DNA of 64,000 bases from Mrakia gelida. Taxonomy: Eukaryota; Basidiomycota; Tremellomycetes; Cystofilobasidiales; Mrakiaceae. Where the stretch lies: assembly GCA_024345305.1 (NCBI GenBank), contig BRON01000005.1, positions 1,798,001 through 1,862,000 on the forward strand. The letters run 5' to 3'. Under the pieces are notes generated by a model. That model was not told where the DNA came from and ran no database searches. It was given only the letters and a program-made list of their open reading frames with translations. Shown here in pieces: positions 1 to 10,925 of this stretch; position 1 is the stretch's first letter, and each line of letters begins with the position of its first letter. A program made the position numbers and the translations under genes.

Positions 1-1083
1 AGAGAGAGGAGACGCGACTGAGACCGACGGACCGAAAGGAACTCGTGATGGACACGTTTTAGCGGTTGTTTGGTATCTGTAGGCGTAAACAACGAAATGC
101 CAAGAGCTCAACTGGCTGAATTTGGGATGGGCTCAGGAGGAGAGAAGGAGGGAGGCAGGGAGAACAAAGGACGACGAACAAAGGAGGGAACGAACGAGAA
201 AGCTGTTGTTCCCTTGGCTGCAGGAACGAGTAGGAGATCCAAGCTCTCCTTTTGGCGTTTGCGATCTAGAAGAAGGCGAAGAACAGAGGTGTGAGCGAGA
301 AAAAGGCAGGACGGGCGACGCGTGCTCGCGGCCAGACCTCGGGACGCTCTCGCACGGCAGGGAGTAGCAGATAAACTTTGAGAAAATGGAAGGAGTTTGA
401 CATGGCTGAGACACTGCAGTCCCGACATGAAGCTCATGGCGACCCAGAGTCGCTCAGTCTGGAACGAGCCGAGTCGAACACCATCGACTCGAGGGCACGC
501 GGAGAACGCGACCGACTCGAGGCGTTGGAGTAGAGATCGAAACCCGTGGATAGTTGGGGCACAACCCTCTTATCCTGGAGTACCACCCTGCGGATGAGAA
601 GGAAGTTTTCAGGGAACCGGTCAGTCGAGCAGGAACGATAATGGGCGAGGGGAGGGGAAAGGAAAGGAGAGGTCCGCGAAGGTGGACGAACCTACTCTGA
701 GACCACTTGCAATCGAGCTGGACCGAGCCCATGCAGAGATATCGTACTTGGAAGAGCTACCAGAGGCGAGACTTGAGCAAAGGAAGCTACGACGATGGCC
801 AGAGAGCTGCTGGAGGCAAGAGGGAAGGAGGAGAAGGGAGGTGAGCTTCGCGCGGTTTCGACACCTTCAAGAGCGACCCGCAAAGCGCAAAACTTCGATA
901 GAAACGTACAAGATTGCCTGGCATACCTCCCTAACGATCTTGGACCCTTTCCGAAAAACTGAGAAGGGACTAGGACGGTGTTCGAGGTGAAAGAGCCATC
1001 CTCGCTGCGGCTGTCCTCTTCCCTTCAAACGTCGACGACCTCAACCTCCTCCCCTCCTTGCCTGCCCCTTTTTCTCTTCAGCG
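1..1083. other. Left-edge region without a supported gene
   Basis: No exon chain with consistent phases can be built here on either strand. The plus strand around 682-841 has a short Arg/Glu-rich stretch that could form a coiled coil and is followed by a GTGAGC donor-like site, vaguely like the N-terminal leader of the F-box-like gene at 9.3-10.6 kb. It has no ATG in frame nearby and no partner exon, so it may be a gene remnant or chance. The last 150 bases before 1084 are pyrimidine-rich and probably form the leader of the OST3/6 gene. Confidence 0.4.
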
Positions 1084-2858
1084 ATGCTGCTCCCCTCTTC
1101 TCTCCTGCCTCTTCTCCTTCTCGTGCCGAGTCTGGCGTCAGCAGCCCTCTCGATGAAGGGTCAACGGTTCGCTTCGAAGGCTGCGTCGTCGAAGGATGGA
1201 ATCCTCAAGCTCGACTCGACCTCGTACGATGAGCTCACAGGAGGAGAGAGGGACTACTCGGTCTCGGTCGTCTTGACGGCTATGGATCCGGGATTCAAGG
1301 TCAGTGCTAGTCATCGTAAAAAGAAGGTAGAGAGAGGGAGGGAACTGTCAGAGATGGGGGGGAGATGATGATGCTGCGATTTTGGACGAGAGGTCGAGAT
1401 GATGAGCTCGCTGACTTTCCCTACTTTTTTGGACTTGATCTACAGTGTGCTCCTTGCAGGTGAGTGCCTCTATCATCGTGGACCCCAACAAGAATCTCGA
1501 AGAAAGCTCTTCGCCTCATCTCTTGAGCTCCAAGCTGACCTCGATCTCTCCTTCCTTCCCTCCTCCCTCCCCTTCCTTCGTCTCCAGGACCTTCGACCCT
1601 TCCTTCCGAGACGTGTCTGCCTCCTGGGCTCGCCTTCCAAAAGACCAACGGTCGACCCACATCTTTGCCTCTCTCGACTTCCAGGACGGTCAGGCCGTCT
1701 ACAAGAGCGTACGTCCATCATCGTCCCCACCTCAACTTCGCTGGCACGTCGAGCTCACCCTTCCTTCCTTCTCCCATCCCTTCCTTCTTCGCTCCAAACC
1801 AGCTCGGTCTCAGCACAGCTCCCACTCTCTTCTTCTTCCCTCCCTCCAATGGATCTGAGAAGGTCGCTCCCATCGGCTACGACATCAACGCAAAGTGAGC
1901 TCGAGCGTCCTTCTCTCCTTCGCGAGCTCAAGCTGACCATCTCCTCCCTCCCTTCGCTTGCTTCGTGCTCACAGCGGCTTCTCCCCCGAATCCCTCCTCA
2001 ACTTCATCCGACCCAAACTCACCCACTCCTTCGAGCTCTACCGACCTCGACCCTGGGGAAAGATCATCTCCGCTCCCTTCCTGTTCGTCCATTCCGCTCC
2101 TCCCTCCTCCCTCCTCGCTCCTCGCTCCTTCCTCCCCACCCTTACCCACCCAGCTCACTCTTCCTTCCCCTCCCTTCTCCCTCGCTCGCTCTCGCAGCGC
2201 CGGCGGAGCCCTCTACGGTCTCTTCATCTTCCGTTCCTTCCTCCTCCCCATCGTCACCTCCAAACATCTCTGGACGCTCGCGACGCTGCTCATCATCCTG
2301 ACCTTCACGACCGGATACATGTGGAACAAGATCAAGGACGCCCCTTACATGGTGATGGATCGAGAGGGGAGGTCGCAGTGGATGGCGGGAGGGTTCAGTA
2401 ATCAGTACGGGGCGGAAAGTCAGGTTGTGGCTGTTATTTGTGAGTTGCGACAAGACGACGAGTCTTGAAGCTCTCCCGCTCGGCTTCTTTGCCTGCTTCG
2501 CTTGGTGATGAATCTCGCTGACCCCTCCCCCTCTCCCTCGTTCGCTTGCTCTCCTCGCTTCGCACAGACGGTGTCCTCGCCTTCACCTTCGTCGCTCTGT
2601 CCAACCTCGTCCCCACCCTCCGAGACCCAGCGAAACAGAAGATCGGAGTCATCCTCTGGGTTGGGGTCATGCTGCTCGTGTTCAGCATCTTGCTTAACAT
2701 CTTCAAGATCAAGAACGGATGTGAGTGGCTCCGTCTCTCCCATCCTTCACCGAGCTCGACGCGTCGGTTGTCTCGTTCGAAGACCTGGAGCTGACGAACG
2801 TTTTCTCGCGCGTTTGTTTCGTGTTCTCACAGCCTACCCTTTCAAGCTGCTTTTCTAG
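1084..2858 (+). CDS. OST3: Oligosaccharyltransferase subunit OST3/OST6 family
   Basis: Eight exons: 1084-1299, 1446-1459, 1588-1708, 1803-1894, 1975-2082, 2198-2439, 2568-2720, 2833-2858, giving 323 aa. A signal peptide (poly-Leu, ending near LASA) is followed by a lumenal thioredoxin-like domain with the CxxC motif CAPC, then four membrane segments; GYMWNKI and the short C-terminal tail YPFKLLF match the family (human TUSC3/MAGT1, yeast Ost3). Known role: an ER-membrane oxidoreductase subunit that holds glycoprotein substrates by mixed disulfides so that the complex can N-glycosylate nearby Asn residues. The CxxC is carried by a 14-nt microexon; reading through its donor hits a stop at once, so splicing is required. 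The donor of intron 5 is the less usual GTTCGT. Length fits the family. Identity is secure; exact exon ends are models. Confidence 0.9.
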
Positions 2859-3357
2859 ATAGTTTAGTCGGAGATGTGGTGGTGGTGGGGAAGGGAGATC
2901 TTTGCTGTCGAAGAACGAAGAGATTCGAATGGGATCTCGATCTGCTGTTCGCTCGTCTCTTTCTCGCTCGACGCAAGCTCCCCTTCCCTTTCTCGCGAGC
3001 GAGGATGGAAACCGGAGAGATACAGGGTGTGGTTTTGAGATCGACTCGAAGAAAACGAAAGTGAGAGAGAGCCAAAAGACAGGAGGAGAAGGGCACGAGC
3101 GTAACGAGAGATGCGAATTCGAGGGAGAGGGAGGGTGGGTGGGTGGTTTGATTAGGGGAGACTACGGTAGTCTAGAGGTAGGAATAGACGACGGAAACAT
3201 AGCGAGAGGAAGAGAGCTTGTGCGAAGAGAAATCAAAGAATGTTCGTGGGGTGCGAGAGCGAGAGGAGGGAGGGAGAAACGAAACGAAACCGAACTAACA
3301 CAAGATCTACTCCCAAACCAAGACTACGTCTACAGTCCATCCGAGCCGTGTGTCCAC
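2859..3357. other. Convergent intergenic region
   Basis: This stretch lies between the 3' ends of the OST3/6 gene (+) and the GPI-type secreted protein gene (-). It is purine-rich on the plus strand, and nothing in it has coding phase or RNA-gene features. It probably holds both 3' untranslated regions. Confidence 0.5.
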
Positions 3358-4465
3358 CTAGATCAACACCACCAACCCCATCACCACAGCTGCTCCCAGC
3401 ACTGATCCCATCACTCCTCCGAACCTCGACGATGCTCCTCCGGTTGAGCTCGAGCTCGCACTCGCACTGGCTGCTCCTCCCACACCCGTGCTGCTTCCCG
3501 TCGCGGACGGGGTGGCGGTGATGCTAGCTGAGGCGGCACTGGCGGAGGAAGTTGATCGAATCGAGGAGGACGAGGAGTTGGAGGAGAGGGTAGCTGAAGC
3601 TGAGGAGGAGGAGGAGTTGGACGAGGCGGTCGCGTAGGTCGCGTTGGCTGCTGGGGCAGAGACGGTGACGTTGGGGAGGGAGACGGCGGGGGAGGCGGCG
3701 GCGCAGGTTTGACGGTAGGCTGTGGAGAGGAGAAAGAGGGGGCAAGAGTGAGCTTGGGGTTGGGGAAGGGAGGTGACAAGAGGAAGGGAGAGGGAGGGAG
3801 GGAGGGAGAGCGAAGGGAACGAACCGTCGATGGCGAGCTGGTAGGACGCGATGCTGGAGTTCAGATCCGTTGGCTGAGCTTCCAGGAGGGTACACTCTGA
3901 GCAGTCGACGACTATATATCCACCGACCCCAAGAAAGAAGGAGGAAAAGGTCAGAAACCGGCAGGGCAAGCTCGAGGCTGCGGGGAGGGATGGCTGTCCC
4001 TCTTCGTCTCTTCCCTTGGCTCGAAAGGAAGACGTTTGAGGGTGGTGAGAGGGAGACGCACATGAGTCGAGCACGCCCTCGTTACATAGACAGGAAGAGA
4101 CAAGGCATGTCTGGAGGAGAAGGAAGGACGAGGGAGGAAGAAGGAGGGAGGAAGGGATCGATGAGCTCATCAACTTGACCTCAAAGAAGCAGAAGAAGAA
4201 GAGGGAAGAGACGTACCGAGAGAGCTTCTGTGACTGGAGCGCAGGTGAAGGTGCAGGCTGCTGGGATGGTGGAAGTTTGCCGCTTGAAGAGAGAGAGAGT
4301 AGTGGGTCGGGCGAGAGCTGAGGAGGGAAGAGAGGAGGAGGGAAGGGGAGGAGGAACAGGTCAGGTTGGGCTGTCTCTTGAACGACGAAGAGGGCTGGAG
4401 AGGAGCTAACCTATGGGCGAGAGAGCGAGGGAAGCAAGCAGGAGGAGAGATGAAGAGAGGACCAT
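3358..4465 (-). CDS. Small secreted Ser-rich GPI-anchor-type protein
   Basis: Five exons on the minus strand: 4411-4465, 4217-4317, 4092-4110 (19 nt), 3825-3911, 3358-3719, giving 207 aa. The order is: signal peptide starting MVLSSSLLLLASLALS; a Lys-Arg site typical of Kex2 cleavage; a Cys-patterned domain of about 80 residues with six cysteines (CTFTC, TC, CSEC, and QTC before the Ser-rich part); a long Ser/Ala/Thr-rich linker; and a hydrophobic C-terminus (VLGAAVVMGLVVLI) as expected for GPI attachment. Many fungi have such cell-surface proteins; no enzymatic activity is implied. The 19-nt exon is the least certain part: without it the flanking exons do not share a phase, and with it they do and a cysteine is added. 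Function unknown; likely cell wall or plasma membrane. Confidence 0.65.
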
Positions 4466-5278
4466 GGTTGAAAGAAGAGCTTAGAAATACGATGCAGCGA
4501 GAGAAGGAAGGAGTTGAAGGGGAGGAAGAGACGCCGGCGAGCTCGTTCGCGAAAGTGGAGTTCGGAGTCGAAAGAGTGTTATTTTTTCTCACAGGCCTTC
4601 AGAGCAGTTTTTAAGTCAGAGAAGGAGATGGTAGAGATCCAGAAGCTTGTGGTAACCTCAGCGACGCGTCTAAATTCTGCTCTCAGGAGGAGGAGGGGCG
4701 AGCGAAGAGACCTGAGATCCAGGCAGGCCATTTCGGGGAGCCTTCGCCTGCCCTCTTTTTTTCGTCTCTCGGAAGTTTTGACCTACTGGTTGCCCCTGCA
4801 GAAGGAATCCTTTATCAGGGTGGTTTGGTGGTTGCCCACTTTTTTTCGAACTCTGAAACACACGGGCTCAAAACCAACTTCCCCCCCTCTCCGTCGTTTG
4901 TCCTCCAACCACCATCTTCTCCTCTTCCCTTCCTCTCTCCCTTCCTTCTCTTCTCCCTTTCTCTCTACCCTAGAACCCGCAAGCCGAGTTCTACCCTTCA
5001 TCAACCAGGTATGCAAATCTTCACATCCCTCTCTCCCTCTCGCTCGCACTCGACGATCTGACCCCACTTGCTTCCCTCTCTGCCTCCCCTTCATGCACTT
5101 CTCTCTTCCTCTCCTTCCTTCCTTTCGACTCACAGAGCTAGACTCCACCACACTCCCTAATCCCCTCTCCTCTTCTCTCTCTCCTCTCAACAAACGGACC
5201 GGCTCCATACCCTCTCCTCCTCATCACCACCTCTCCAAAACTCATCTCTCCTCCACCCCTCTTTCAACCTCTTCAAAA
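4466..5278. other. Divergent promoter region, pyrimidine-rich on +
   Basis: This is the shared upstream region of the GPI-type protein (-) and the cupredoxin gene (+). The last 400 bases before the ATG at 5279 are strongly CT-rich on the plus strand, a common look of fungal core promoters and leaders. No conserved exon was found. An intron-like stretch (GTATGCAAAT to TCACAG, 5008-5135) may mark a 5' UTR intron. Confidence 0.4.
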
Positions 5279-8065
5279 ATGCTCTCTACTCTTCTCCCCA
5301 TCTTCGCTCTCTCTTCTCTTTCTCTCGTGTCTGGTGAGCTCTTCTCTCTCACTCTTCTCTTTTCCTTATCTGTGTGTAGAAGGAAGGAAGGGAGGGAAGA
5401 GGGCAACGAGGGCGGGAGCCGAGAGCGCGACACGAACCCCTGGTTTCCCCTCTCTCCGACCTCCCCTTCGCCCGCCCACTCCTTCCCGTTTTGGCTCTCG
5501 TCTCCTCCTTCCCTCTTTTCCTACGATCTCATAAACTGACCTCGTCTCTCTTCTCGCTTCTTCTGTCCAGCTCGGTCGGTCCCCAACCGAATGGAGGCTC
5601 GAAACATGATGAAGGAGGCTGCTACCACCACCGAGGCTTACAAGGCTGAGGCGACCTACATGCCAGCGAAGGAGTACGCTTCCTACGATACCACCACCAA
5701 GGAGGCTGCCGCTTACTCTTCTACTACCACGGCCATGGCTATGGCTGAGGAGGCCATGGTGAGTTCATCATCTCGCTCGCTCTTTTCGTTCACCTCGTCT
5801 CGTTCCTGCCAAGGGAAGCTCACTTTCTCCCTCCCTTTTCCTTCTCTCCCAGACCACCGAGGCCGCTGCTTACTCCTATGATACCACCACGGAAGCCGCT
5901 GCTTACAACTACGACACCACTACCACGATGATGGAGGAGGCGACCGTCAGTTCTTCTCGCTTTCTTCGCGTTTCAGGACGACTCTCAGCTCGCTGACCCT
6001 GCTTCTCCCCTTTCATACTGTCCCTTAGACCACCGAAGCTGCTGCATACGCTTACGAGACCGTGAGTTCACTTCTCTGCCCTCGAAGTTTCATCCGGATC
6101 TCATCCTGACGCGTCGTTTCGTTCCTTTCCCTCTCCAGACCACCGCCGAATACGTCAGTTCTTCCTCTTTTTCCTCTCGCTATGCCTTCTATCCATGCTG
6201 ACCTTGATTCGCTTCGACCAAACTGCATATCTCAGGTCGCTGTGAGTCTTCATCTCGTCGCGTTCTCTTTCCTTTGATTTCGTCTCGTCGTGACTAATCC
6301 ATCTCGCCTCTCTTCTTCCCTCCTCTCAGCCCGCCTACACCACTGCTGCCGCCGCTGCCGCTACCTACGGATCTGGATCCACCAACTGGGACGGATTCAA
6401 CAACTGTGTTCAGGTTCGTTCTCTCTCGCTCTCGAGTCTCGAAGCACAGGAACGCGTCGCGATCACGAGCTGACTCTTCGCCTCCCTCCTATTCTTCTCC
6501 TTCACAGTCGTGCCAAGCTCAGTTCGGAGGTATCTACACCGCTGGACAGGCTGCTCCTACTGGAACTGCTACCGCCGTCGCCGGAGCCACCAAGACTCAC
6601 ACCGTTCGTTTTCCCTCGTCTCGTCTCGTCGCGTCCTCGAAGTCGAGCCGAAGCTGACTTCTTTCCCGTTCTTCTTCTCACAGGTCATCGTTGCCCCTAC
6701 TCAGGGTGTCCTCAAGTTCGTTCCTTTCGCCGTCGACGCCGCCGTCGGAGACGAGATCGTCTACAAGTGGGGAGCCAACGGTGAGTTGTCAGAGGGAACT
6801 CTCTCGTCGTGTGTCGTTTTCGTTCGCTCCCGCTGACTCTTCCTCTCCTTTCCTGCTCTTTCCAGTCCACACCGTCACCAAGGGATCCGGAGGATCTCTC
6901 TGCAACGCCTCCAAGGACAACGGATTCACCTCTGGACGACAGAACATCACCTTCGAGTTCAAGAAGAGTGAGTTCGAGCTTAGCTTCGCGACCGAGTTCG
7001 ACGCGTCGAGCTGTTTCTGATCTCGTCTCGCCCATCCTTCCCTTTCAGCCATCAACGACACCAAGCCTCTCTGGGTCTTCTGTGGAGTACCTACTCATTG
7101 CCAGAAGGGAATGTTCGTCCCGTTCCTTTTGCTCGCTCGTCTCGACGGCTCAGCTCGAACTCTTTGGACGGGACGCTGACTTCTCTTCTCCTCGCTCTCG
7201 GTCCATCAGGTTCGCCGGAGTCAACATCAAGAAGGTAACTCCCTCTGATCAGAACGCTACCGGTTCTTTTGACGCCGCTACTACTACCCTGTAAGTTCGA
7301 GCGCGTCTCTCCGCTCTCCGACCTCTTGCTCCCTCCAACTGAAGATGTTCTCTTTCGTTCTTCCAGCGCTGGATCCGACGCCAACGTCGCCGCCATGTGG
7401 AACCAGTCGATGGCTTACGTTGGAAACAACTCCATCGCTTGGGTGAGTCTCCAGATCCTTCGAAATTGCCAGGAGGAGTCGACGCTGTCACAAGAAACTG
7501 ACGGGTAACCTTTTCGTCCTCGTTCCTCTCAGGCTTGGGGTAAGGATCTCGATACCTCCGAGCTCGAGGCTTGGGCCGTTGTTCCTTACATCCAGAACGT
7601 CCTCGAGACCCGAATGAGTGAGTTCAACATCGTCTCACCTCGGTTCCTCGTCTCTTCTTCGTTCGAGCTGACTCGACGCGCCTCTCTTCCCTTCTCTTCA
7701 GCCATCGCTGCCAACCCTGCCTCCTCGGTCGACGGCTTCGATCTCGACACCATGGTCTCCCCTCCTCAGCTCGTCCTCGCCGCTTCCTCGTACGCCCCCG
7801 CGACCGTCACCGGTCAGGACGCCGCCGCCACTGCGACCGTCGCTGCTGGAGAGATCGCGTCGCCTTCCGCCGTCGGAGCTGAGGGACTCAACTCTGGAGG
7901 TGAGTCGTTCTTTTCTTCTCTCCCTCTTTCTTTCGTTTCTATGTCCCTCACTCTCGCTTACTGACTCGTCGTCCCTTCTCTCCCCGTCCCACAGCCTCCT
8001 CCCTAGCTCGACCAGCAGGCATGCTCCTCCTCCTCGCCGTGCCCGTCCTCGCGCTCCTCCTCTAG
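5279..8065 (+). CDS. GPI-anchored cupredoxin (blue-copper-like) surface protein
   Basis: Sixteen exons give 447 aa: 5279-5333, 5571-5758, 5853-5945, 6029-6061, 6139-6153, 6236-6241, 6330-6413, 6508-6603, 6684-6780, 6866-6967, 7049-7112, 7210-7290, 7367-7442, 7533-7617, 7702-7899, 7995-8065. The order is: signal peptide; a low-complexity Thr/Glu/Ala/Tyr segment with repeats of the type TTEAAAY split over tiny phase-0 exons; a cupredoxin domain (roughly residues 195-300) with likely copper ligands His in VHTVT, then Cys, His and Met in FCGVPTHCQKGM; a Ser/Ala-rich tail; and a hydrophobic C-terminus for GPI attachment. Fungal relatives are extracellular proteins of unclear role, some upregulated in mating or host contact. 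Exon 6 is only 6 nt. All sixteen phases agree, which supports the model. Confidence 0.8.
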
Positions 8066-8678
8066 ACAACACCCCTTTAGTCTTCCTGGGTCTTCTCGCT
8101 CCTTCGCCTCCCTCTTGGTTTAATCGTTTTCCATCCTCCTCAGTGGTCAATACGGACAGTCTCCCTTGTTTACTTCTTTCTAAAACCTACTCACCCTAAT
8201 AACCTTCGCTTCACTTCGTTTTTCTCTGTCTCCCGAGACCTTCTCTTCCTTTCATCCCTCCCAACACCTACCTACACTTCGCACTTCACCTTCTCTTTGC
8301 TCGCTTTTCGAGGCGGGCTTGGTTCACAGACTTGGGTCGACGCGACGCAAATTGGTTTTTGGGTTCGATTTGGGGAAGAAGGTCTTTTTCGCAGCTCCTG
8401 GATGAGCATGGGAGTTTCTTATTTCTGCTTCGCTGGTGCAAGAAGAGCAAGAAGATGCGAAAGGGAAAAGATGAGGTGGGTTGTGGTGAGGATCGAGTCA
8501 ACGCGCAGTCAACTTGCGCTTTCGATGAGAAGCAAGAGGGGACGAAAGCGGCATCGATCGATGAGGTAAGAGATCGATAGAGTGGGACCTGGGTCGGGAA
8601 AGAAGGGCGAGAAAGAAGGAGAGAAGGAAGAGTCAGTTCGACGAAGCAGCCGGAGGTCGACGCGTCGAATTCGGTCGG
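8066..8678. other. 3' region after the cupredoxin gene
   Basis: This is non-coding sequence after the cupredoxin stop codon. Pyrimidine-rich plus-strand sequence runs to about 8290 and purine-rich sequence follows, as expected where a 3' end meets the 3' side of a minus-strand transcript. No supported exon. Confidence 0.4.
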
Positions 8679-9210
8679 ACGTACCTTCGTTTCGTTGTTG
8701 ATGTTCGAGCCGTGAGTCCGTCGTGAATCTTGATACGATCGCCGAGCTAGGGTACGGTCGTGATCCTGAGAAGAGGGAGTAAAGAGATGGGGAGAGAGGA
8801 AACGAAGGTGAGGACGACATCGCGACGAGACGGGTCGGAGAGGAGGGTAGACGGACCTTGACCTTCCGTTCTCGACGTCCGAGTCGTGATTATGTCGTGA
8901 GTCTTGATCCATTGAATGAGCTAGAATGTAATGAAGGTTCTGAGAAGAGGGAAGAAAGAGATAGGAAGGGAAGGGGAAGGGAAGTGAGGACGAGGTCGAA
9001 ACGGGACGAGCCGTTTCAGACGTACCTTGTCCTTCCGTTGTTTATGTCGGAGTCGTAAGGTTTGCTGCCTAGATCTGAGAGAGAAGTGGGCATGGTGCTG
9101 AGGAGGAGGGGGGGAGAGATAAGAAGGGAAGGAAGGTGAGGACGAGGTCGAGACGAGACGCTCCGAAGGGAAAGAAGGAGACGAGACGAACCTTGATGAA
9201 GAGAGCGTCG
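8679..9210 (-). repeat. Tandem repeat of ~170 bp with splice-site-like signals
   Basis: Units begin near 8679, 8851, 9020 and a partial one near 9186 (spacings about 172, 169 and 166 bp). Read on the minus strand, each holds an acceptor-like CAG/TAG, a short block of 28-80 nt ending in AAG or CAAG, and a donor-like GTACGT, GTCCGT or GTTCGT, then a pyrimidine-rich spacer with CTCTTCTCAG-type ends. The blocks share the core GACTC...GAC..C..AACGGAAG. They lie just downstream of the stop codon (9316) of the F-box-like gene, which is followed immediately by GTGAGT, so they could be serial 3' UTR exons of that transcript. No long open frame joins them. Confidence 0.55.
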
Positions 9211-9315
9211 TTCCAATGCCTGCACCGAAGAAGAAGAAAAGGGAGAGGGAAGGGGAGAAGGGGGTGTCAAGGTCGGGAAGGAATTAGATGACATCGCAAG
9301 GGAAGGAAGACTCAC

Positions 9316-10557
9316 TCAAGCGACAACAACTCGAACCAGCTTCCACTCGTCCTCCTCCAGCACCTTCTTGACCTCCTCCTCCACCAGTTTCAGCTGCTCC
9401 TGCGTCTCCACCACCACCCCCGCTACCCCAGCTTTGTTCCATTCCTGCCCAATGTACCCCATCACCGTCGTCAGCATCGTCTCGCTCAAGAAAGCGTCGA
9501 AATCCGTTCCCTTCACGTCCCACACGAAGCGACGAGGGTGCTGGGTGTACGGCCTTGGATCGGTTTCGAAGAGGAAGCAGGCACCATCTGCGATGTTGAT
9601 GTTCCTGAACCGTATGAGGGAGAGGTTCGTCCAGGCCTTCGAGCACGGCTCCCAGTAATCGGTCTCGAAGTTTGCCCACGCGTCGCTCGGATCGGATCGG
9701 TTGAAGATGACCTCGACGGGGTTGAGGGGGACGAGGATGGGTAGGCATGGGATGATAGACACGAATCGATCGTCATCTGGGTAGTCCGAGTCCACGACGT
9801 TGATTTGGAGAGTTCGAAGGTTCGGAAAAGCGAGGCGAGGCAATTGGTCGTCGAGTCCGTCGTCCTGCCTCGACCGTTCGTGGGTGGGGATGTGGAGAGC
9901 TTGAACGGATTGGAGAGAGAGGCGAGGGAGAAGGAGAGAGAGGGAGGGAGAGTAGGTCTGAAAGCAAAGCGAAGAGCGAAAGTCAGGTTCGAGCTCTCCG
10001 AAACGACGAGAGAAGAGGTCCCAAGACACTTACGGCGTGCTCGAACGCATCCAGATGTCTCCTATCCACGATCACCATTGTCTCGTAGAGTATCGGAGAC
10101 GCGATCTCGAGGAAGAGGAAGTTCGTTCGGCAAAGCGACGCGAGGGACCTGACGTCGCAGACGGACGCGATGTCTCGGAGGAGTTCGACGGGGAGGCGAG
10201 GAGAGGGTCTTGAAAGAGGCTTGGGCTCTAGGGGCAGGTCCAAGAAGTTTCTGACAGCCTGGATGATGGATCGGAAAAGGACGGTCAGGACTGGCGACTC
10301 AATGGCAGAAAGCGAAGGGAAGTTCGACGTGGGCTGACCTCGGGTTCCAACCAAACTTGAGCAAATCTTCCTCCGTTCGATTTTGGCCTCAGACCAGCCG
10401 GATCCTCTGGCCATCCCCATACACCTCCCGTCGTAGACCTCTCCCGTTTGAGGGTGACGATCTCTGCTTCGGCTCGTTGAAGCATCGAGACGAGCTCGTC
10501 CTTGGAGAAGCTCGAGAACGGAGTTGACCCAGAGGTGAGTGTAGGACGCGACGGCAT
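9316..10557 (-). CDS. F-box-like protein
   Basis: Three exons (10339-10557, 10034-10258, 9316-9957), all phase 0, encode 361 aa. Residues about 30-60 may form a short coiled coil (LVSMLQRAEAEIVTLKRER). An F-box-like segment follows (LPVELLRDIASVCDVRSLASL, then CRTNFLFLEIASPILYET), a pattern common in basidiomycete F-box proteins, with a 200-residue C-terminal region lacking obvious repeats. F-box proteins usually act as substrate receptors of SCF ubiquitin ligases, but many fungal family members are untested. The stop codon is followed directly by a consensus donor and a tandem array of exon-like blocks, hinting at a 3' UTR with several introns. It is divergent from another F-box-like gene at 10926. 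Substrate unknown. Confidence 0.65.
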
Positions 10558-10925
10558 GGCGAGACTGGATATCGAGAAAGAGGGATTTCAGCTGATGCCG
10601 CGAGAAGGAGAAGTGGCGCAGAGATACTGACGAGAGGGTAGCAGAGCTGGAGGCAAGAAGAGGGAAGGAGGAACGAGCTCAGCTTCGAGCTCACCTCCCC
10701 GACGAGTCTGGTCTCCTCTCCCCCGGCCCGACTCCCACGTTTCTCTCTCGAGCTCACTCACCAGTAGCAGGAGAGGATATGCCCTGAAGGTCGAACTCTG
10801 CGAAAAGTCGATGCTGGCCGTTTGAGAGCAGGCAACGAGCGAGGGAGGGTCGGCGTGGGTCGTTTTGCTTTCGAAGAGCCAACTCGCCTCCTTCTCCCAC
10901 CTCCCACCACCTCAAATCGGACGAT
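10558..10925. promoter_or_regulatory. Shared promoter of two divergent F-box-like genes
   Basis: A 368-bp gap separates the starts at 10557 (-) and 10926 (+). It contains open frames on both strands but no exon chain with agreeing phases. It probably holds both promoters; no specific motif is clear. Confidence 0.4.

Noticed and set aside
1460..1530. Protein-like stretch VSASIIVDPNKN just after the CAPC microexon
   Set aside because: It starts at a donor GTGAGT and out of the required phase; the frame from CAPCR meets TGA at once, and the next exon continues the OST3 pattern.
1399..2301. A 300-codon Ser/Leu/Pro-rich open frame over the OST3/6 gene
   Set aside because: It runs through clear introns and out of frame with OST3/6 exons; CT-rich DNA gives long open frames by composition.
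4514..5539. A 341-codon open frame on the plus strand
   Set aside because: It crosses the promoter and first intron of the cupredoxin gene and is low-complexity Ser/Leu/Pro sequence.
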